DNA of 64,000 bases from Zantedeschia hybrid cultivar (lineage: Eukaryota; Streptophyta; Magnoliopsida; Alismatales; Araceae): contig JARZZO010000013.1 in the NCBI GenBank assembly GCA_030544215.1, positions 26,085,229 through 26,149,228 of the forward strand, read 5' to 3'. Below the pieces are notes generated by a model, which was given only the letters and a program-made list of their open reading frames with translations, had not been told where the DNA came from and searched no databases. Below are positions 11,957 through 22,552 of this stretch, piece by piece. Every line of letters begins with the position of its first letter. Positions within the stretch are counted from its first letter, which is position 1. A program made the position numbers and the translations under genes.

Positions 11957-12059
11957 AAGGAATTGCGATCCTAGGAAGACTTTTCCGGATTGGAAAAGGG
12001 ATGTGCATTGGTAGAGTTGGAATCCGAATAGAGAACAGCCAGAAACCTGTTTCTGTGAG

Positions 12060-12127
12060 TAAAAGGCGTCGAGGAGCACTGCCGCGTTTCACCATTGAAT
12101 GGCGTCTGCTCGACATGACGCGTTTCA
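12060..12127. repeat. Pair of N10-spaced inverted repeats upstream of the DUF7745-like gene
   Basis: Units at 12060-12090 and 12095-12127, spacers GAGGAGCACT and TGCTCGACAT. They lie about 110 bp upstream of the TATA box at 11948. The homologous pair in element 2 is at 17662-17734. Confidence 0.85.
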
Positions 12128-13154
12128 ATAATTCTGTGATTTACCCGAAATTCTGTGGTTTTTGATGTTTAAATTGAATATTTATTTGGAATTATTAATA
12201 ATTTTGATTGCAGGAAATCAGAGAATTCAAAATATCAAGAAGATCCCACTGTGGAGTTTATGAAGTCTCGACCGTGGCTAAAAAGACGGTTATTTCTACC
12301 CTTGTATTCTTCCATGTAAATCATTTGCATTACTATACGATAAGTATTTATTAGAGTATATCAAGGACCTTGTGGTTTTGATGAAACTGGAATTTGAGTT
12401 CCCCTACAACAAAAACAGTGATAATTCCAGAGGATTCTTAATCGCACGGATAGGCCGTTTGATTGTTAATTAGTGAGGACGATGGTTCCACTTTTATGAA
12501 ACTGTGCGTGGATAAACGAGCTTCGGTTTAGCACTGAATTACAAGAATTGGTGTCTTGACTCATTAATGACAATTTAACAATATTATCCTTGATTAATTT
12601 ATATTTTATTTGACTTTATATTTTTCTTTTAGCCCAGCATGCATCATATAGGACTTTGAAATCATTGTGATAAGGATTAGTTATTGATTAAGTTTCAGAC
12701 CATTAAATCAAAATAATCTCAAAACATGATATGAAATATTCCATTCTGAATTGAGTATCTTGATTATCTTTGAGGTTCGCTTGAAGATATCCTTGGAATT
12801 CTATCCTTGATTGGATTCTTTATCCAATATTTCTTGTTTTCTTTTAAGATCCATCATGGCTGTAGCACGTCCACATTGGCTGGCAAACGCTCCCCATAAT
12901 GAAACCTACAGTGTCTAAGACCTGGGGTACTTCCCACTCCGAGGAGGTTGATCGACTTTATTTTATTTCTTTGTCTACTTCATCCAGACAGGATTGATTC
13001 CATTAATCTCTTTGAGCTATCTTCATTGATTATTTTGAGGAAAATTCTAATCATGTGATGTTAAGAGCGTGTCTCATCACACCTTGGCATCACCTTTTCA
13101 GTACATTCCATTTCATTTCACTCCCTTACAAAGACGATGCCAAAGTGAGGCAGC
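12128..13154. other. Element 1 internal 3' untranslated region
   Basis: No gene seen. AT-rich DNA between the antisense genes and the 3' LTR. It is closely matched by 17735-17993 plus 20428-21215 of element 2, which lets the solo LTR there be seen as an insertion. The last bases, AAAGTGAGGCAGC (13142-13154), form a weak polypurine tract just before the LTR. Confidence 0.6.
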
Positions 13155-13342
13155 TGTAGACACGCTAATTTTGACATCATTTCGAGTAAATTTCATATCA
13201 TATAATAATGCCTCAGAATGGTATGATATTTAATCATTGATTAATTTTTATTGATCTTTTTAAGTGTCGGGTTTAACAGACATGTTTAAGTTAATCAATT
13301 GAATTGATTTTAGCTCAAATTTTAGTTAAAATATGCAGAATT

Positions 13343-13640
13343 CTAAAAGACGTCGACCTGTCTGGACGCCATTTAGAGTTTATTCATATTTTGACGTTTA
13401 AATTTGAATTTTAATCAATTGATTAATTAGCTAAAAGGCGTCTGTGAGAGTTGACGCGTTTTAGGTTTCCTAAGCTATTTCAACTTCTCTTCCGGATGTT
13501 TATCCTTATCTTAATTAGTGTAAAAGACGTCTGCATATGTAGACGCATTTTAGCTAATACAGATAAAGATAAGTTTTCCCGGATGTTTATCCTTATCTTT
13601 AATTAATCTGAAGGGCGTCAGCAAGTGTGGACGCGTTTTA
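13343..13640. repeat. Four N10-spaced inverted repeats in U3 of the element 1 LTR
   Basis: Units at 13343-13375, 13432-13463, 13521-13552 and 13609-13640, so one every 88-89 bp, all upstream of the TATA box at 13741. The last two sit in a local duplication of about 88 bp. Confidence 0.85.
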
Positions 13641-13740
13641 GATAATTACAGATAAAGATGAATTAATCTATATTTATCTGTTGGTTAAGATGGATAAATC
13701 TTAGATTTTTTTTATGTAAATCCGCAGACGCAGAAGAAGC

Positions 13741-13750
13741 CTATAGATAC
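13741..13750 (+). promoter_or_regulatory. LTR TATA box, element 1
   Basis: CTATAGATAC, matching CTATAAATACT at the same place in the element 2 LTR (21740-21750). It lies 100 bp downstream of the last N10 repeat and would set the start of genomic RNA synthesis on +. Confidence 0.55.
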
Positions 13751-14483
13751 CTTACATCTTGAAGAGTTAAAAAATGTTAAGCGTAATCTTGAGTTGATTA
13801 TCATTGAGGAATAGCGAGTTGAAGATCGGAGTAACAACGTCGGAACGCCGAAGCGCTGCCATTTTCAGAAGTCGGCGTCCTTTGAAGATTCTTCATCCAT
13901 TCAAGATTTCAACTATTGGGCATAAGTCTTTATTTTCTGCATTTATTTCATTTAGTTCTACATTCTTCATCATTCACTCCATGCAACACACACCACAACA
14001 TTCATTCTTTTCAAAACCTATTTGATTAAGGGGTTTCAAAAGCCACACAACAAGTAAGTTTGCTGTTTAATTGCATGTTTAACATCATGATTAGAATATA
14101 TACTATTCTTGCTTAAAGTTCTCATCATTGTTTCTTCATTTCTCTTTCCATTTTTCTTAACGGAGAAAAAAGGAGAATCAAAAGGGGTAAATCAAGCGCA
14201 AAGTCACAAGAATCTCTGGACGATCCTCAACTTCAACTTCAAATTCAACAGCAAGAACAAAGAACGAGAAGGGCTCTATTTCTTCAGCCGGCTGAAGGAG
14301 GGGAATCAAGAGCTCAATATCTTCCGCGTTTAAACAGGTAGGCGATCAAAACTTCTTTTGGAACTTTTAAGTCAAAAGTTTCTGGCGATCACTGCACGTA
14401 GTTGCTGTTTTTAATAGGTTTATTTTGCACCTAAACAACATAGATTTTTCATGTTAATCACACTATCATTCTAAGCACCTACA

Positions 14484-15248
14484 CCCTTAGGCCAGTGATC
14501 CTGGCCACATCCTCTAAGCTTAGGACCATGTGGCCCTAGGGCATTAGGAATGCCTGACTCTCTGCGTGCCAACGCTCTCTCAACGCCTGCAGCAGTACCA
14601 AATCGAGCCAAAATGGCTTGATCTCTAAGATCTCCGCGAACCCTAACTAGCGCAGGCGCGCCTTCTGGAAGTTCGGAAGTCCCCGATAGGCTCCTATCAC
14701 TAAATCTCAGGAAATACGGGCCCTCATCGTCCCCTGCAAGCAAAATCAACTAGTTCCATCAGTCATTGGACATAGAAAATCAATAAAATATTTTAACTGA
14801 AAAGCGTCTGCTATGGTGGACGCCCATTAAAAGGCGTCCACATGTCTTGATGCCATTTAGACCTATTTTCTACTCCATTAAAAAAAAAAGAATTTCGGTT
14901 TGAAAGGCATCGGACAATGGCGACGCCCTTTGAAAGGCGTTACCTGGTATGGACGCCGTTCAAAGCCGATTTTAGACTTTTCCCAAAAGTCCCTTTCTTC
15001 CCCTTTTCCACACTGCATTCACTCAAAAATTCAATTCATAGAGAGCTTACCAGATGGAGGTCGCCCTCCCCTCCTTCTTCTTCGGCCATGGCCGCGAGTG
15101 GAGACTCCTCTTCCTCCAAGAACGCCGCCACCGCTGCGAGGTTGGCCGGCTCCGCCGCGGGAGTTTCTTCCACTGGCACCACCGAGAGGGAGGCGGTCCG
15201 TCGCCTCTTTACCACTGCCTTGGCTTTGCTAGATCCCCCACGTTCCAT
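14484..15248 (-). pseudogene. Truncated PMD pseudogene of element 2 (exon 1 and part of exon 2)
   Basis: Exon 1 at 15248-15051 encodes MERGGSSKAK, then a basic and then an acidic stretch ending GDLHL at a GTAAGC donor, parallel to exon 1 of the gene at 9761. Exon 2 starts at 14733 after a TTGCAG acceptor; the frame reads MRARIS, then IGAYRGLP and KPFWLDLVLLQ. It has three in-frame stops, two of them where the better copy has tryptophan (TGG to TGA or TAG). It is cut off at 14484 by the element 1 LTR, so exons 3-7 are missing on this side. Confidence 0.8.
14798..14963. repeat. Four N10-spaced inverted repeats in intron 1 of the PMD pseudogene
   Basis: Two abutting pairs at 14798-14860 and 14901-14963, homologous in place to 9341-9502. 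Spacers are TGCTATGGTG, CACATGTCTT, GGACAATGGC and ACCTGGTATG; the last matches its counterpart at 8 of 10 bases, the others much less. Confidence 0.85.
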
Positions 15249-15261
15249 GACTTTAAGGATT

Positions 15262-15352
15262 TGAGAGAAAGTTTGAGAGAGAGAGAGAGAGCTCGGGAGA
15301 GAGAGCTAGAAAGAGGGCTAGAAAGAGAGCTCGGAGAGGGAGAGAGAGCTTG
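15262..15352. repeat. GA-rich simple repeat
   Basis: Dense GAGAGA runs with interspersed AGCTC and AGCTAG, just upstream of the PMD pseudogene start. Element 1 has a shorter GA tract near 9800-9850, so the run has expanded in this copy. Confidence 0.7.
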
Positions 15353-15506
15353 AAGATGACTAGCAGTGAAAAGATCGCCGGAAGCAAGGAAGAACGCCGG
15401 AGGTGGTGGTCGTCGCCGAAGAAGGAGATGAAAGCAAGAGAGAGAAGAAAGTTTGGGAAGAATGAGGAAGGAGGGCTCAAGCTCGTGCAGTTCTCTTTGG
15501 GAAGTT

Positions 15507-15864
15507 TAAAACGTGTCGACGAACAGCGACGCCTTTCAGCGTACTTAAATTGAGGCGGCAAAGCAGAAGATTTGAAATTTTGAAAAGGCGTCCACATAGG
15601 CAGACGCGTTTCAAGTTAAACCGTCAATTCTGGTCAGAGCCGTACAAGGTATAATGATTAAATGCGTCCATATCACACGACGCGTTTCAGAGGATTAATC
15701 ACAGCATTAATGGCAGAATTCTGTGGAAAGTTGGAGAGAGAATTGAAAGGCGTCTACACCAGTGGACGCATTTTAGGCATAATCTGGGTTTTTAAGGAAT
15801 TGATTTTTGAATTTCGGAAATTAATTATGATTGAAAGGCGTCTTGGTTAGATGACGCTATTTAC
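15507..15864. repeat. Five N10-spaced inverted repeats upstream of the PMD pseudogene
   Basis: Units at 15507-15539, 15582-15613, 15659-15690, 15744-15775 and 15832-15864, matching one-to-one the five units at 9901-10255. The flanks align well, yet several ten-base spacers are unrelated. Confidence 0.85.
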
Positions 15865-16027
15865 ACCCAGAAATCATATTTTTAAGGAAAATCATGGTTC
15901 TACTTAAGAAAAATCTTGGACAAGTTACAGAAGATTAAGGATGATTTTCGGGATATAATAAAGGATGAATTCTTTATTGGAAATAAATCTACTACATCAA
16001 AAAAAAAAAAAAAGATAAAAAGAACTT

Positions 16028-17426
16028 TCAAGGATGAATTTCCTGAAGTCCTATTACATATGGATATGATAATCCTCTATTTGTTTTTTGAGTAGATTTT
16101 ACACAATGATTGAAGTTAATATTCCATAATGTAACTATAAGCTCAGTTGCTTCAAAGTCTTCATTGGATTCCAAGGCACGCTTCTTGATTGGAGATGTAT
16201 GGGAAAACTCAGGGAGTTCATAGCGAGGCAGGCTGAGTTGAGTATACCATCGATGGGGATTGTACAGAACGAACTCGGTTGCCCCAATAAGTTTAAGTTC
16301 TACACCCGCTGCACGACGTACTCGAATTGACTTTCCTACAATAGCAAGTGGTGAAAAGTCGAACCCATATGATGGCATTGTTCTCAGATAAGCTCTCCAA
16401 TTAGCTCAAGTCTTAAGTTTAGGCACTCGGTTGATCATCTTCACAATATTGGAAATATGAAAGATTGGGCTATTTTGATATATTTGAGATGGTCTTGCAT
16501 AATTCCTAGTGTGATATTCAAATTTGAAGTGCAACTCAACCCAAAGAGCAAAGAGAAGCATGCAACTATATGAAGGTTGACCTATAGAAGCTACAGAAAG
16601 CCTACTGTAGAGATAAACTAGAATTGCTGTGCCGATCTATCTTCCCTCAAAAATCTCGCAGACTGCACTGACTTGATCATCCTCCAATATGTTGTCTTGG
16701 GCAGGAAAGAACAGAGCTCCACCTAGGCATATGATGAACGCTTTCATCACGTTCTCAGTGTCATCCTCTCTAAGATCTTCAATCTCGTACAAAGTCCACT
16801 CTGTTAGCTTAGCAAGGTTAATTCCTTTCTTAATGAGACATCCTTTAACTTCTTTTGGATCCTTCATGATCTTCATCAACAATTGTTGACCTGTGATCTT
16901 TTCCCTCATCAGAGCCATCTTATTCAGGATCAATTCATTATTGTTCAACTTGATCTTAGGAAGGCCCAATAAAAGTTCGGCATCTTCAAGAAGTATAGTG
17001 GATTCGAAATCAGGAAAGAGAAATGTATGGGTTTGAGGATGCCACAACTCAATCAAAGCACCTATAGTCGCCCAATCCACATTTGAACTCTTGTAGTGCT
17101 TTGTATGGACTACTAAACCTTAGATATTCCATTTGGAAACAAAAGATTACATGGAAATAGTGATACTTTTAGCAAGCTTACGAATCTAAGGAAGGGATGT
17201 GAATTTTCTTGGGCCGGGAAATAAAGGATATGCCTAGAAAGATAAAAAGGAGAGTTGCTATAATGAAGAATTTGAAGAACATGAAGAAAAAGGAAATTAA
17301 AGGAGAAGAATTGAAGGAAGAAAGGATTCAACTTACTTGCAAGTTAGGATCTCGCCCACTAAGATGATCTTTCACATTGGACAACTTCTCTAGCGTCTTC
17401 TTCATCATCTTGCTTGAAGAATCCAT
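16028..17426 (-). pseudogene. DUF7745-like pseudogene of element 2
   Basis: Exon 1 at 17426-17337 (MDSSSKMM ... DPNLQ, donor GTAAGT) matches exon 1 at 11813-11724 codon for codon in length. Exon 2 (about 17240-16028) is broken by stops and frame changes near 17120, 16640 and 16400. Readable blocks are ALIELWHPQTHTFLF, LLEDAELLLGLPK, an extra insertion after it, and the C-terminal SPIKKRALES. It was clearly once the same gene. Confidence 0.8.
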
Positions 17427-17661
17427 CTTGTTCTTGAGTGCTTTCCCCCTTGAAACCTTGAAAACCTTAATTGTCCTTGAACTTTGGAGAGAATTCTCTA
17501 CTTTAATCTCTAGAATAGGGTTGGCTTTGCCTTGATGCAAGTTAAGAAACCTTATATAGAGAGATTTGCGAAGTTGAAGGGCCTTTTCCGGATTGGACAA
17601 GGGATATGCATGGAGAGAGTTGGAATCTGGAATGAAGATAGCCAGAACCTATTTCTGCGAC

Positions 17662-17734
17662 TTAAATGACGTCGTTGAACAGCGACGTGTTTTAAATCAT
17701 ATTAAAGGCGTCGGCACGACACGACGTGTTTCCG
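17662..17734. repeat. Pair of N10-spaced inverted repeats upstream of the DUF7745-like pseudogene
   Basis: Spacers GTTGAACAGC and GGCACGACAC; homologous in position to 12060-12127. Right arms read GACGTG where GACGCG is usual, a C-to-T type change. Confidence 0.85.
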
Positions 17735-17993
17735 AGTTTTCTATTATTTTTCCGAAATTCATTCATATTTTGATGCTTAATTAAATACTTGCTTGAAGTT
17801 ACTGATGATTTTTTAGAGCAAGAAATTCAAAGAAATAATTGCAAAGTTGAAAATCTCAAGAAGATACCACTGTGGGAGTTTATGAGTCCCGACCGTGGCT
17901 AAAAAGACGGTTATCTCTATCCCTTGTACTCTTTCATATAATTAATTTGCATTAGTATTACTATATGTTAAATATTTATTGGAGTATATCAAG

Positions 17994-20427
17994 TGTAACA
18001 ACCCGCCACCCTATAATCGGGGATCCGTTTATTAAATGGGTACCGAATCATTAATTTGGAACCAAACCAGGATCTAAGTAAGTCTGGGAAATAAATAATA
18101 AACTAAGCTAAACATCCACATCGCATTGAATTGAAATGAAGGTGCAGGAATTTAAAATTATTACAATGCGACTCGATACAGCAAATAATTACATACTCCA
18201 ACTGAAAAGAAATAATTAAACATACAAGCCAGAAATAAATAACAACTACATCGGGGCATACCCCAGAACAACCGCTGAAGACGCTCAACACACGGCCGCA
18301 CACGCCGCTCTAGGTCTGCTGGGAGTCCTCACCTGAAAACCGCAGGGGTGAGTCTCAAGACAAGACTCAGTAGGGATCCTTCGATCCCCACTGCCCATGC
18401 ACACACCCACAAGTGCAAAATATAGCTAACGGTAAGGTAACAAGCACAGTAGTAGGTACAATTCCTAATTCTCAACGTGAAATCACATGCAGTCGAAGTG
18501 TATTAAACATGCATATTTCTAAACTAACCGACAAGGGAACCCACGACTGCCGCCTCGATAGAACACGTCAACCACATAAACAAATGGTGGGAAAAACCTC
18601 GACCCGCTGAGACCAAACAGTGACCCCTTGGATAGCACACTGGCCACCTCGGCGGTCACTCCTTCCCTCAGCAAACCTCGACCCGCTGAGACCAAACAGT
18701 AACCCCTCGGATAGCACGCTGACTACTCCGGCCCAACTGGCTCAGGTGGTTACTCCTTCCCCCAGCACGAGTGACACTTCAAAGGTACCTCTCCGACACC
18801 GGTACAAGCTATCTAACCCCGGGGTTCACCAGGTGACCCTCTCCACTAGGCGTCACCCCGCCACTGCTCCCGTCAGCGCTGTGTCCCTCCGCACTGACAC
18901 AGGGTGTAGAATGCTACAACTATCACTATAGGTCCACCAAAACAGAAAACACGGCACGGTGCGATCTGGTCACGGAAGAAGTCCACGGTCACACGACACC
19001 CAACGTAGTGCCATCCGGTCACGAAGAGTTCATCACACCGAGTACATTAACAGCATGCATTAATCAACTATCTAGCAGTGTAGACACATTTTACTGGCAT
19101 GAATTAATGTGGTTCTATCTTGAATCGCCTCGCCCAAGGCCGACGCCATTCAAGCTCCATGTACAGGTTCATGTAAAATAGTCTTCAGAATCAGGCCTTA
19201 AAAGGCGTCGACACCAGTGGTCGCCTTTTAAAAGGCGTCGACATCCTCAGACGCCATTCAACACAGAAATCCGGAAATTCCAAAGCCCTTACTCAGGGGA
19301 TTTCTGCCTTAAAAGGCGTCATGACTACCTGACGCTATTCAAAACGCGTCGCCCACCCATGACGTCTTTTAGTCCCAGAAATCCCCAAACTGGCAGACTC
19401 TCTGTCAGGTGATTCCTGTCTAAAAGGCGTCGTGATGGCCCGACGCCCTTAAAAAAGGCGTCGTCCATGCACGACGTCTTTCAATCCCAGGAACCAGAGT
19501 TGCCATGAGCCCGAGGGCTCCCCTTTTCAACCCAAACAACCCCAAAATTACCCAAAAACGGAGGAGAAAGAGGGGCAATACAATCCATAGGAAATCACAT
19601 TCATAGAAAATCCCTCATATCATCAAAAGAACTCCTAAACATGCTCATTCTACCCCCCAGAACCAAAGGTCTACAACATGTATAGACGGGGGAAAAACAT
19701 GGCTTAAACACGATGCTGTGGGAACCGTCACCCTACCGGATACTTGAACGCCTCCGAGCTTCAAGCCGTCCACCCGTCTCGCCCCACGCCGCCGCCGGTA
19801 CCGCCGTGGTCGTCCTTACTCCACCGTGACGTCGGCCGCCGTCCGGAGAGTAGAACGCCGCAGTGGAAGTGGAGGTGGTAGTGGTAGGAGCTAGGTAGAG
19901 GATGGAGTGGAGGGAGAGATGAAATGGGGGGAGGAAAAGAGGGAAGAGAAGGAATTGTCGTCGGGATCGCCGGAGGGGAAGGAGAGAAAGAGAGAAGGTG
20001 AAAATGAGGGTAGGAAGGAGGGCTCGCGGGGTTAACCAGAGACTGGCTAAAACGCGTCGACATCCACGGACGTCTATCAGGTGACGTGACGGCCGCTCTG
20101 ACAAAAGTCTGAAACGCGTCGTCCTACACAGACGCCGTTCAGACAACTTGTCAGGGCTGTACTCTGACACACCCAGAGTCGCAGTCCGAAAGGCGTCGTC
20201 CCACGCGGACGCCGTTCAGACGACGTGACAGGGCCGTACTCTCGCGGCCCGAAGCCAGCCCACGTGGCACCCACGTGGCATAACCTAAAACGCGTCTGCA
20301 ACGGTGGACGCCGTTCAAACCGCGTCTCGTGGGCTCGACGCGAAACATCACAGAGCCCCAGACCCCACTAGGGCCAGAACTGCAGGGTCCGACCCGAAAA
20401 CCGGATCCGAAAGTCTCGATCCTTACA
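17994..20427 (-). mobile_element. Solo LTR of a Tekay/Del-type chromovirus
   Basis: 2434 bp, beginning TGTAACAACC and ending TCCTTACA. It is the reverse complement of the LTRs at 35544 and 42644. The 5-bp target duplication TCAAG is present at 17989-17993 and 20428-20432. The uninterrupted site is visible in element 1 near 12357-12365 (TATATCAAGGACC), which confirms both ends. No internal sequence remains, so the element was lost by recombination between its LTRs. ORFs inside it are by-products. Confidence 0.95.
19121..20348. repeat. Twelve N10-spaced inverted repeats in the solo Tekay LTR
   Basis: Two groups. 19121-19483 has one single unit and three abutting pairs (19199-19260, 19310-19371, 19421-19483). 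20048-20348 has three single units (20048, 20110, 20187) and one pair (20286-20348). All spacers are ten bases. Most spacers match those of the full-length Tekay LTRs, so they descend from the same ancestral LTR. Confidence 0.9.
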
Positions 20428-20432
20428 TCAAG

Positions 20433-21215
20433 GACCTTGTGATTTTGAGGAAATTAGAGTTTGAGTTCTTCTTTAACAAAAACAGTGATAATTCCAGAGA
20501 ATTCTTAATCGCACGGATAGGCCGTTGGATTGTTAATTAGTGAGGATGATGGTTACACTTTTGTGAAAACAATGCGTGGATAAATGAGCTTTGGCTTAGC
20601 ATTGAATTATAAAATTGGTATCTTGACTCATTAATGACAATTTAACAATATTATCTTTGATTAATTTATATTTCATTTGATTTTATATTTTTCTTTTAGC
20701 CCAACATGCATCATGTAGGACTTTGATATAACTGTAATAAGAATTAATTTTTGATTAAGTTTCAGACCATTGATCAAATAATTCTAACATGATATGAAAT
20801 ATTCCATTCTGAATTGAGTATCTTGATTATCTTTGAGGTTCGCTTAAAGATATCCTTGGAATTCTATCCTTTCTTGGACTCTTTATCCAACATTCTTGTT
20901 TTCTTTTAAGATCCATCATGGTTGCAGCACGTCCACATTGGCTGGCAATCGCTCCCCATGATGAAACCTAGAGGATTTGTGACCTAGGGTACTTCCCAAT
21001 CGTGGAGGTTGATCGACCTTATTTTATTTCCTTGTCAATCTCATCCAGACAGGATTAATTCTATCGATATTATTGAGTTATCTTCATTGATGATTTTGAG
21101 AAAAATTCCAATCATGTGATGTTGAGAATGTGTCTCATCACACCTTGGCATCACATTTTCAGTACATTCCATTTCATTTCACTCCTTTGCAAAGACGATG
21201 CCAAGGTGAGGCAGC
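20433..21215. other. Element 2 internal 3' untranslated region, right part
   Basis: No gene. Collinear with 12366-13154 of element 1 and ending in GGTGAGGCAGC before the LTR. Confidence 0.6.
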
Positions 21216-21419
21216 TGTAAACACGCTAATTTTGACATCATTTTGAGTAAATTTCATGTCATATAATAATGTCTCAAAATGGTATGATATTTAATCATTA
21301 GTTAATTTTTATTATTTTTTTGGATTAATTATATAAATGACATCGGTCAGACATACATAATTTAAGTTTATTAATATAATTTATTTTAACTCAGATTTTT
21401 AATCAAATATGAAAAATTC

Positions 21420-21628
21420 TAAAAGACGTCGACCTGTAAAGACGCTTTTTAGGGTTTATTCATATTTTGATTTTTAATCTGATTTTTAATTAATTTATTA
21501 ATAAACTAAAAGACGTCTACAGTGCACAACGCCATTTAGGTTTTCTAAACTATTTCTGTTTCTTCTTCTCGATGTTTATCTTTATCTTAATTAAGCTAAA
21601 AGACGTCTCTCATAGACGACGTGTTTTA
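21420..21628. repeat. Three N10-spaced inverted repeats in U3 of the element 2 LTR
   Basis: Units at 21420-21451, 21507-21538 and 21597-21628, spaced 87-90 bp. Spacers GACCTGTAAA, TACAGTGCAC and TCTCATAGAC; the last two do not resemble those at the homologous places in the element 1 LTR. Confidence 0.85.
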
Positions 21629-21740
21629 GTTAATTATAGATAATGATGAATTAGGCTATATTTATCTGTTTCTTGGTTGGACTGGTTTCAAACTCTTTCA
21701 TGTTAATCTGTAAGTAATCGCGGACGCGCGAACTTAAGCC

Positions 21741-21748
21741 TATAAATA
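21741..21748 (+). promoter_or_regulatory. LTR TATA box, element 2
   Basis: TATAAATA, a near-consensus plant TATA box, downstream of the U3 repeat array and at the position equivalent to 13741. Confidence 0.65.
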
Positions 21749-22552
21749 CTCAAGTCCTTAGCCATTAAAAAGTTAGTGATAGTTAGTGATTATTAGAGTA
21801 ATAATTTTTGAAAGGTTAGTGATAATCTTTGAAGAGAGTTAGTGAGAAAGACGACGTCCAAATACTGAAGGATCGAGGCGCTGCTACTATTTCCAGGAGT
21901 CTTGAAGCTTTCTTCGTTTCTCTTCGTCATTTTTTTATCCATTCAAGAACCAAGGCTTTCCAGAGGCCTTCCAACTTAATTTTTCTTAATCAATTTATGT
22001 ACATATTCTCATATTTTCATCATGTTAGTTCATAATTTCTCATCATATCACTCCACGTTACACACACTCACTAGCATTATTTTCCAATCCATGTGTTAAG
22101 GGGTTTCAAAGACCACAAACAAGTGAGTTCATTTGTTGAGTTGCATGATTAGAATCATTACTGGAATAGATAATACTACTATTTGAGTTCTTATTGTTCT
22201 TTCCCTCTTTCTTTCTTTCTACTTTTTGCAAGGTACAAAAGAAGATCAAAAGGAAGGAATCAACAAGGAACTCTAGACGATCCTCAAAGCCCAATAAGTA
22301 TTCAAAGCAAGAACAAAGTCAGAAGGGCTATTTTTCTTCAGCCGACTGAAGGAGGAGAATCAAGAATTTCAACATCTCCCACGTCTAAAACAGGTAAGCG
22401 ATCAATCTTTTTCTTTTGAAACTTTTTAGTCAAAAGTTTTTGGCGATCACATAATTTTTAATAGGTTTATTTGTCACTTAATCAACAAAATTTTCATGAT
22501 AATCACACATCACTATTTGAGCACTCACAATGTCTACCGCAGAAGTATTATT

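Larger units (their letters stand above)
1..14483 (+). mobile_element. Element 1: Tat/Ogre-type Ty3/gypsy LTR retrotransposon, 5' part missing
   Basis: Seen: protease, G-patch, reverse transcriptase, RNase H, a second RNase H and integrase in that order on +, then two genes on the opposite strand, then a TG...CA long terminal repeat ending at 14483. Known: a second (archaeal-type) RNase H and extra antisense genes between integrase and 3' LTR are typical of the Tat lineage of plant Ty3 elements, and a G-patch after the protease is seen in Ogre-like members. The 5' LTR, PBS and gag lie left of the window. Pol is broken by stops and frameshifts, so the copy cannot be autonomous. The DNA just right of the 3' LTR is the interior of a mobile-domain gene of a second copy, so this copy is probably nested in that one. 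Confidence 0.85.
13155..14483 (+). repeat. 3' LTR of element 1
   Basis: Begins TGTAGACACG and ends CACCTACA, so it has TGTAG...CTACA ends, and is 1329 bp. It aligns along its length with 21216-22529. The left part (U3) holds four N10 repeats; a TATA box at 13741 marks the promoter, reading +. Near 14336 is AACAGGTAGG, a possible splice donor in U5. The right neighbour is truncated PMD exon 2 of element 2. Confidence 0.8.
14484..22529 (+). mobile_element. Element 2: 3' remainder of a second Tat element of the same family
   Basis: It holds the same right-hand parts as element 1 in the same order: PMD exon 2 and exon 1 (minus), DUF7745-like gene (minus), 3' UTR, 3' LTR. It starts abruptly inside PMD exon 2 at the edge of the element 1 LTR. 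Everything further left (PMD exons 3-7, pol) is absent from this side, as expected if element 1 inserted into it. A solo Tekay LTR interrupts its 3' UTR. Confidence 0.75.
21216..22529 (+). repeat. 3' LTR of element 2
   Basis: Begins TGTAAACACG, ends GCACTCACA, 1314 bp, aligned with 13155-14483 over its length. It has a TATA box at 21741-21748 (TATAAATA) and three N10 repeats in U3 where element 1 has four; the missing one is the product of the local duplication in element 1. Confidence 0.8.

Noticed and set aside
12250..12300. LTR start at TGTGGAGTTTATGAAG
   Set aside because: The matching TGTA...TACA ends, TATA box and alignment support the start at 13155; this position has no purine tract and lies in the internal 3' UTR.
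9341..20348. CRISPR-like array (conserved repeats with variable spacers)
   Set aside because: Spacers are 10 bp, repeats are mirrored and not direct, spacing between units is irregular, no cas genes are present and the DNA is from a plant.
9341..21628. N10 units as terminal inverted repeats of tiny DNA transposons with 10-bp target duplications
   Set aside because: The conserved arms face the variable ten bases, and bases on both sides of a putative 20-bp element (fused arm) are not the same, as a target duplication would require.
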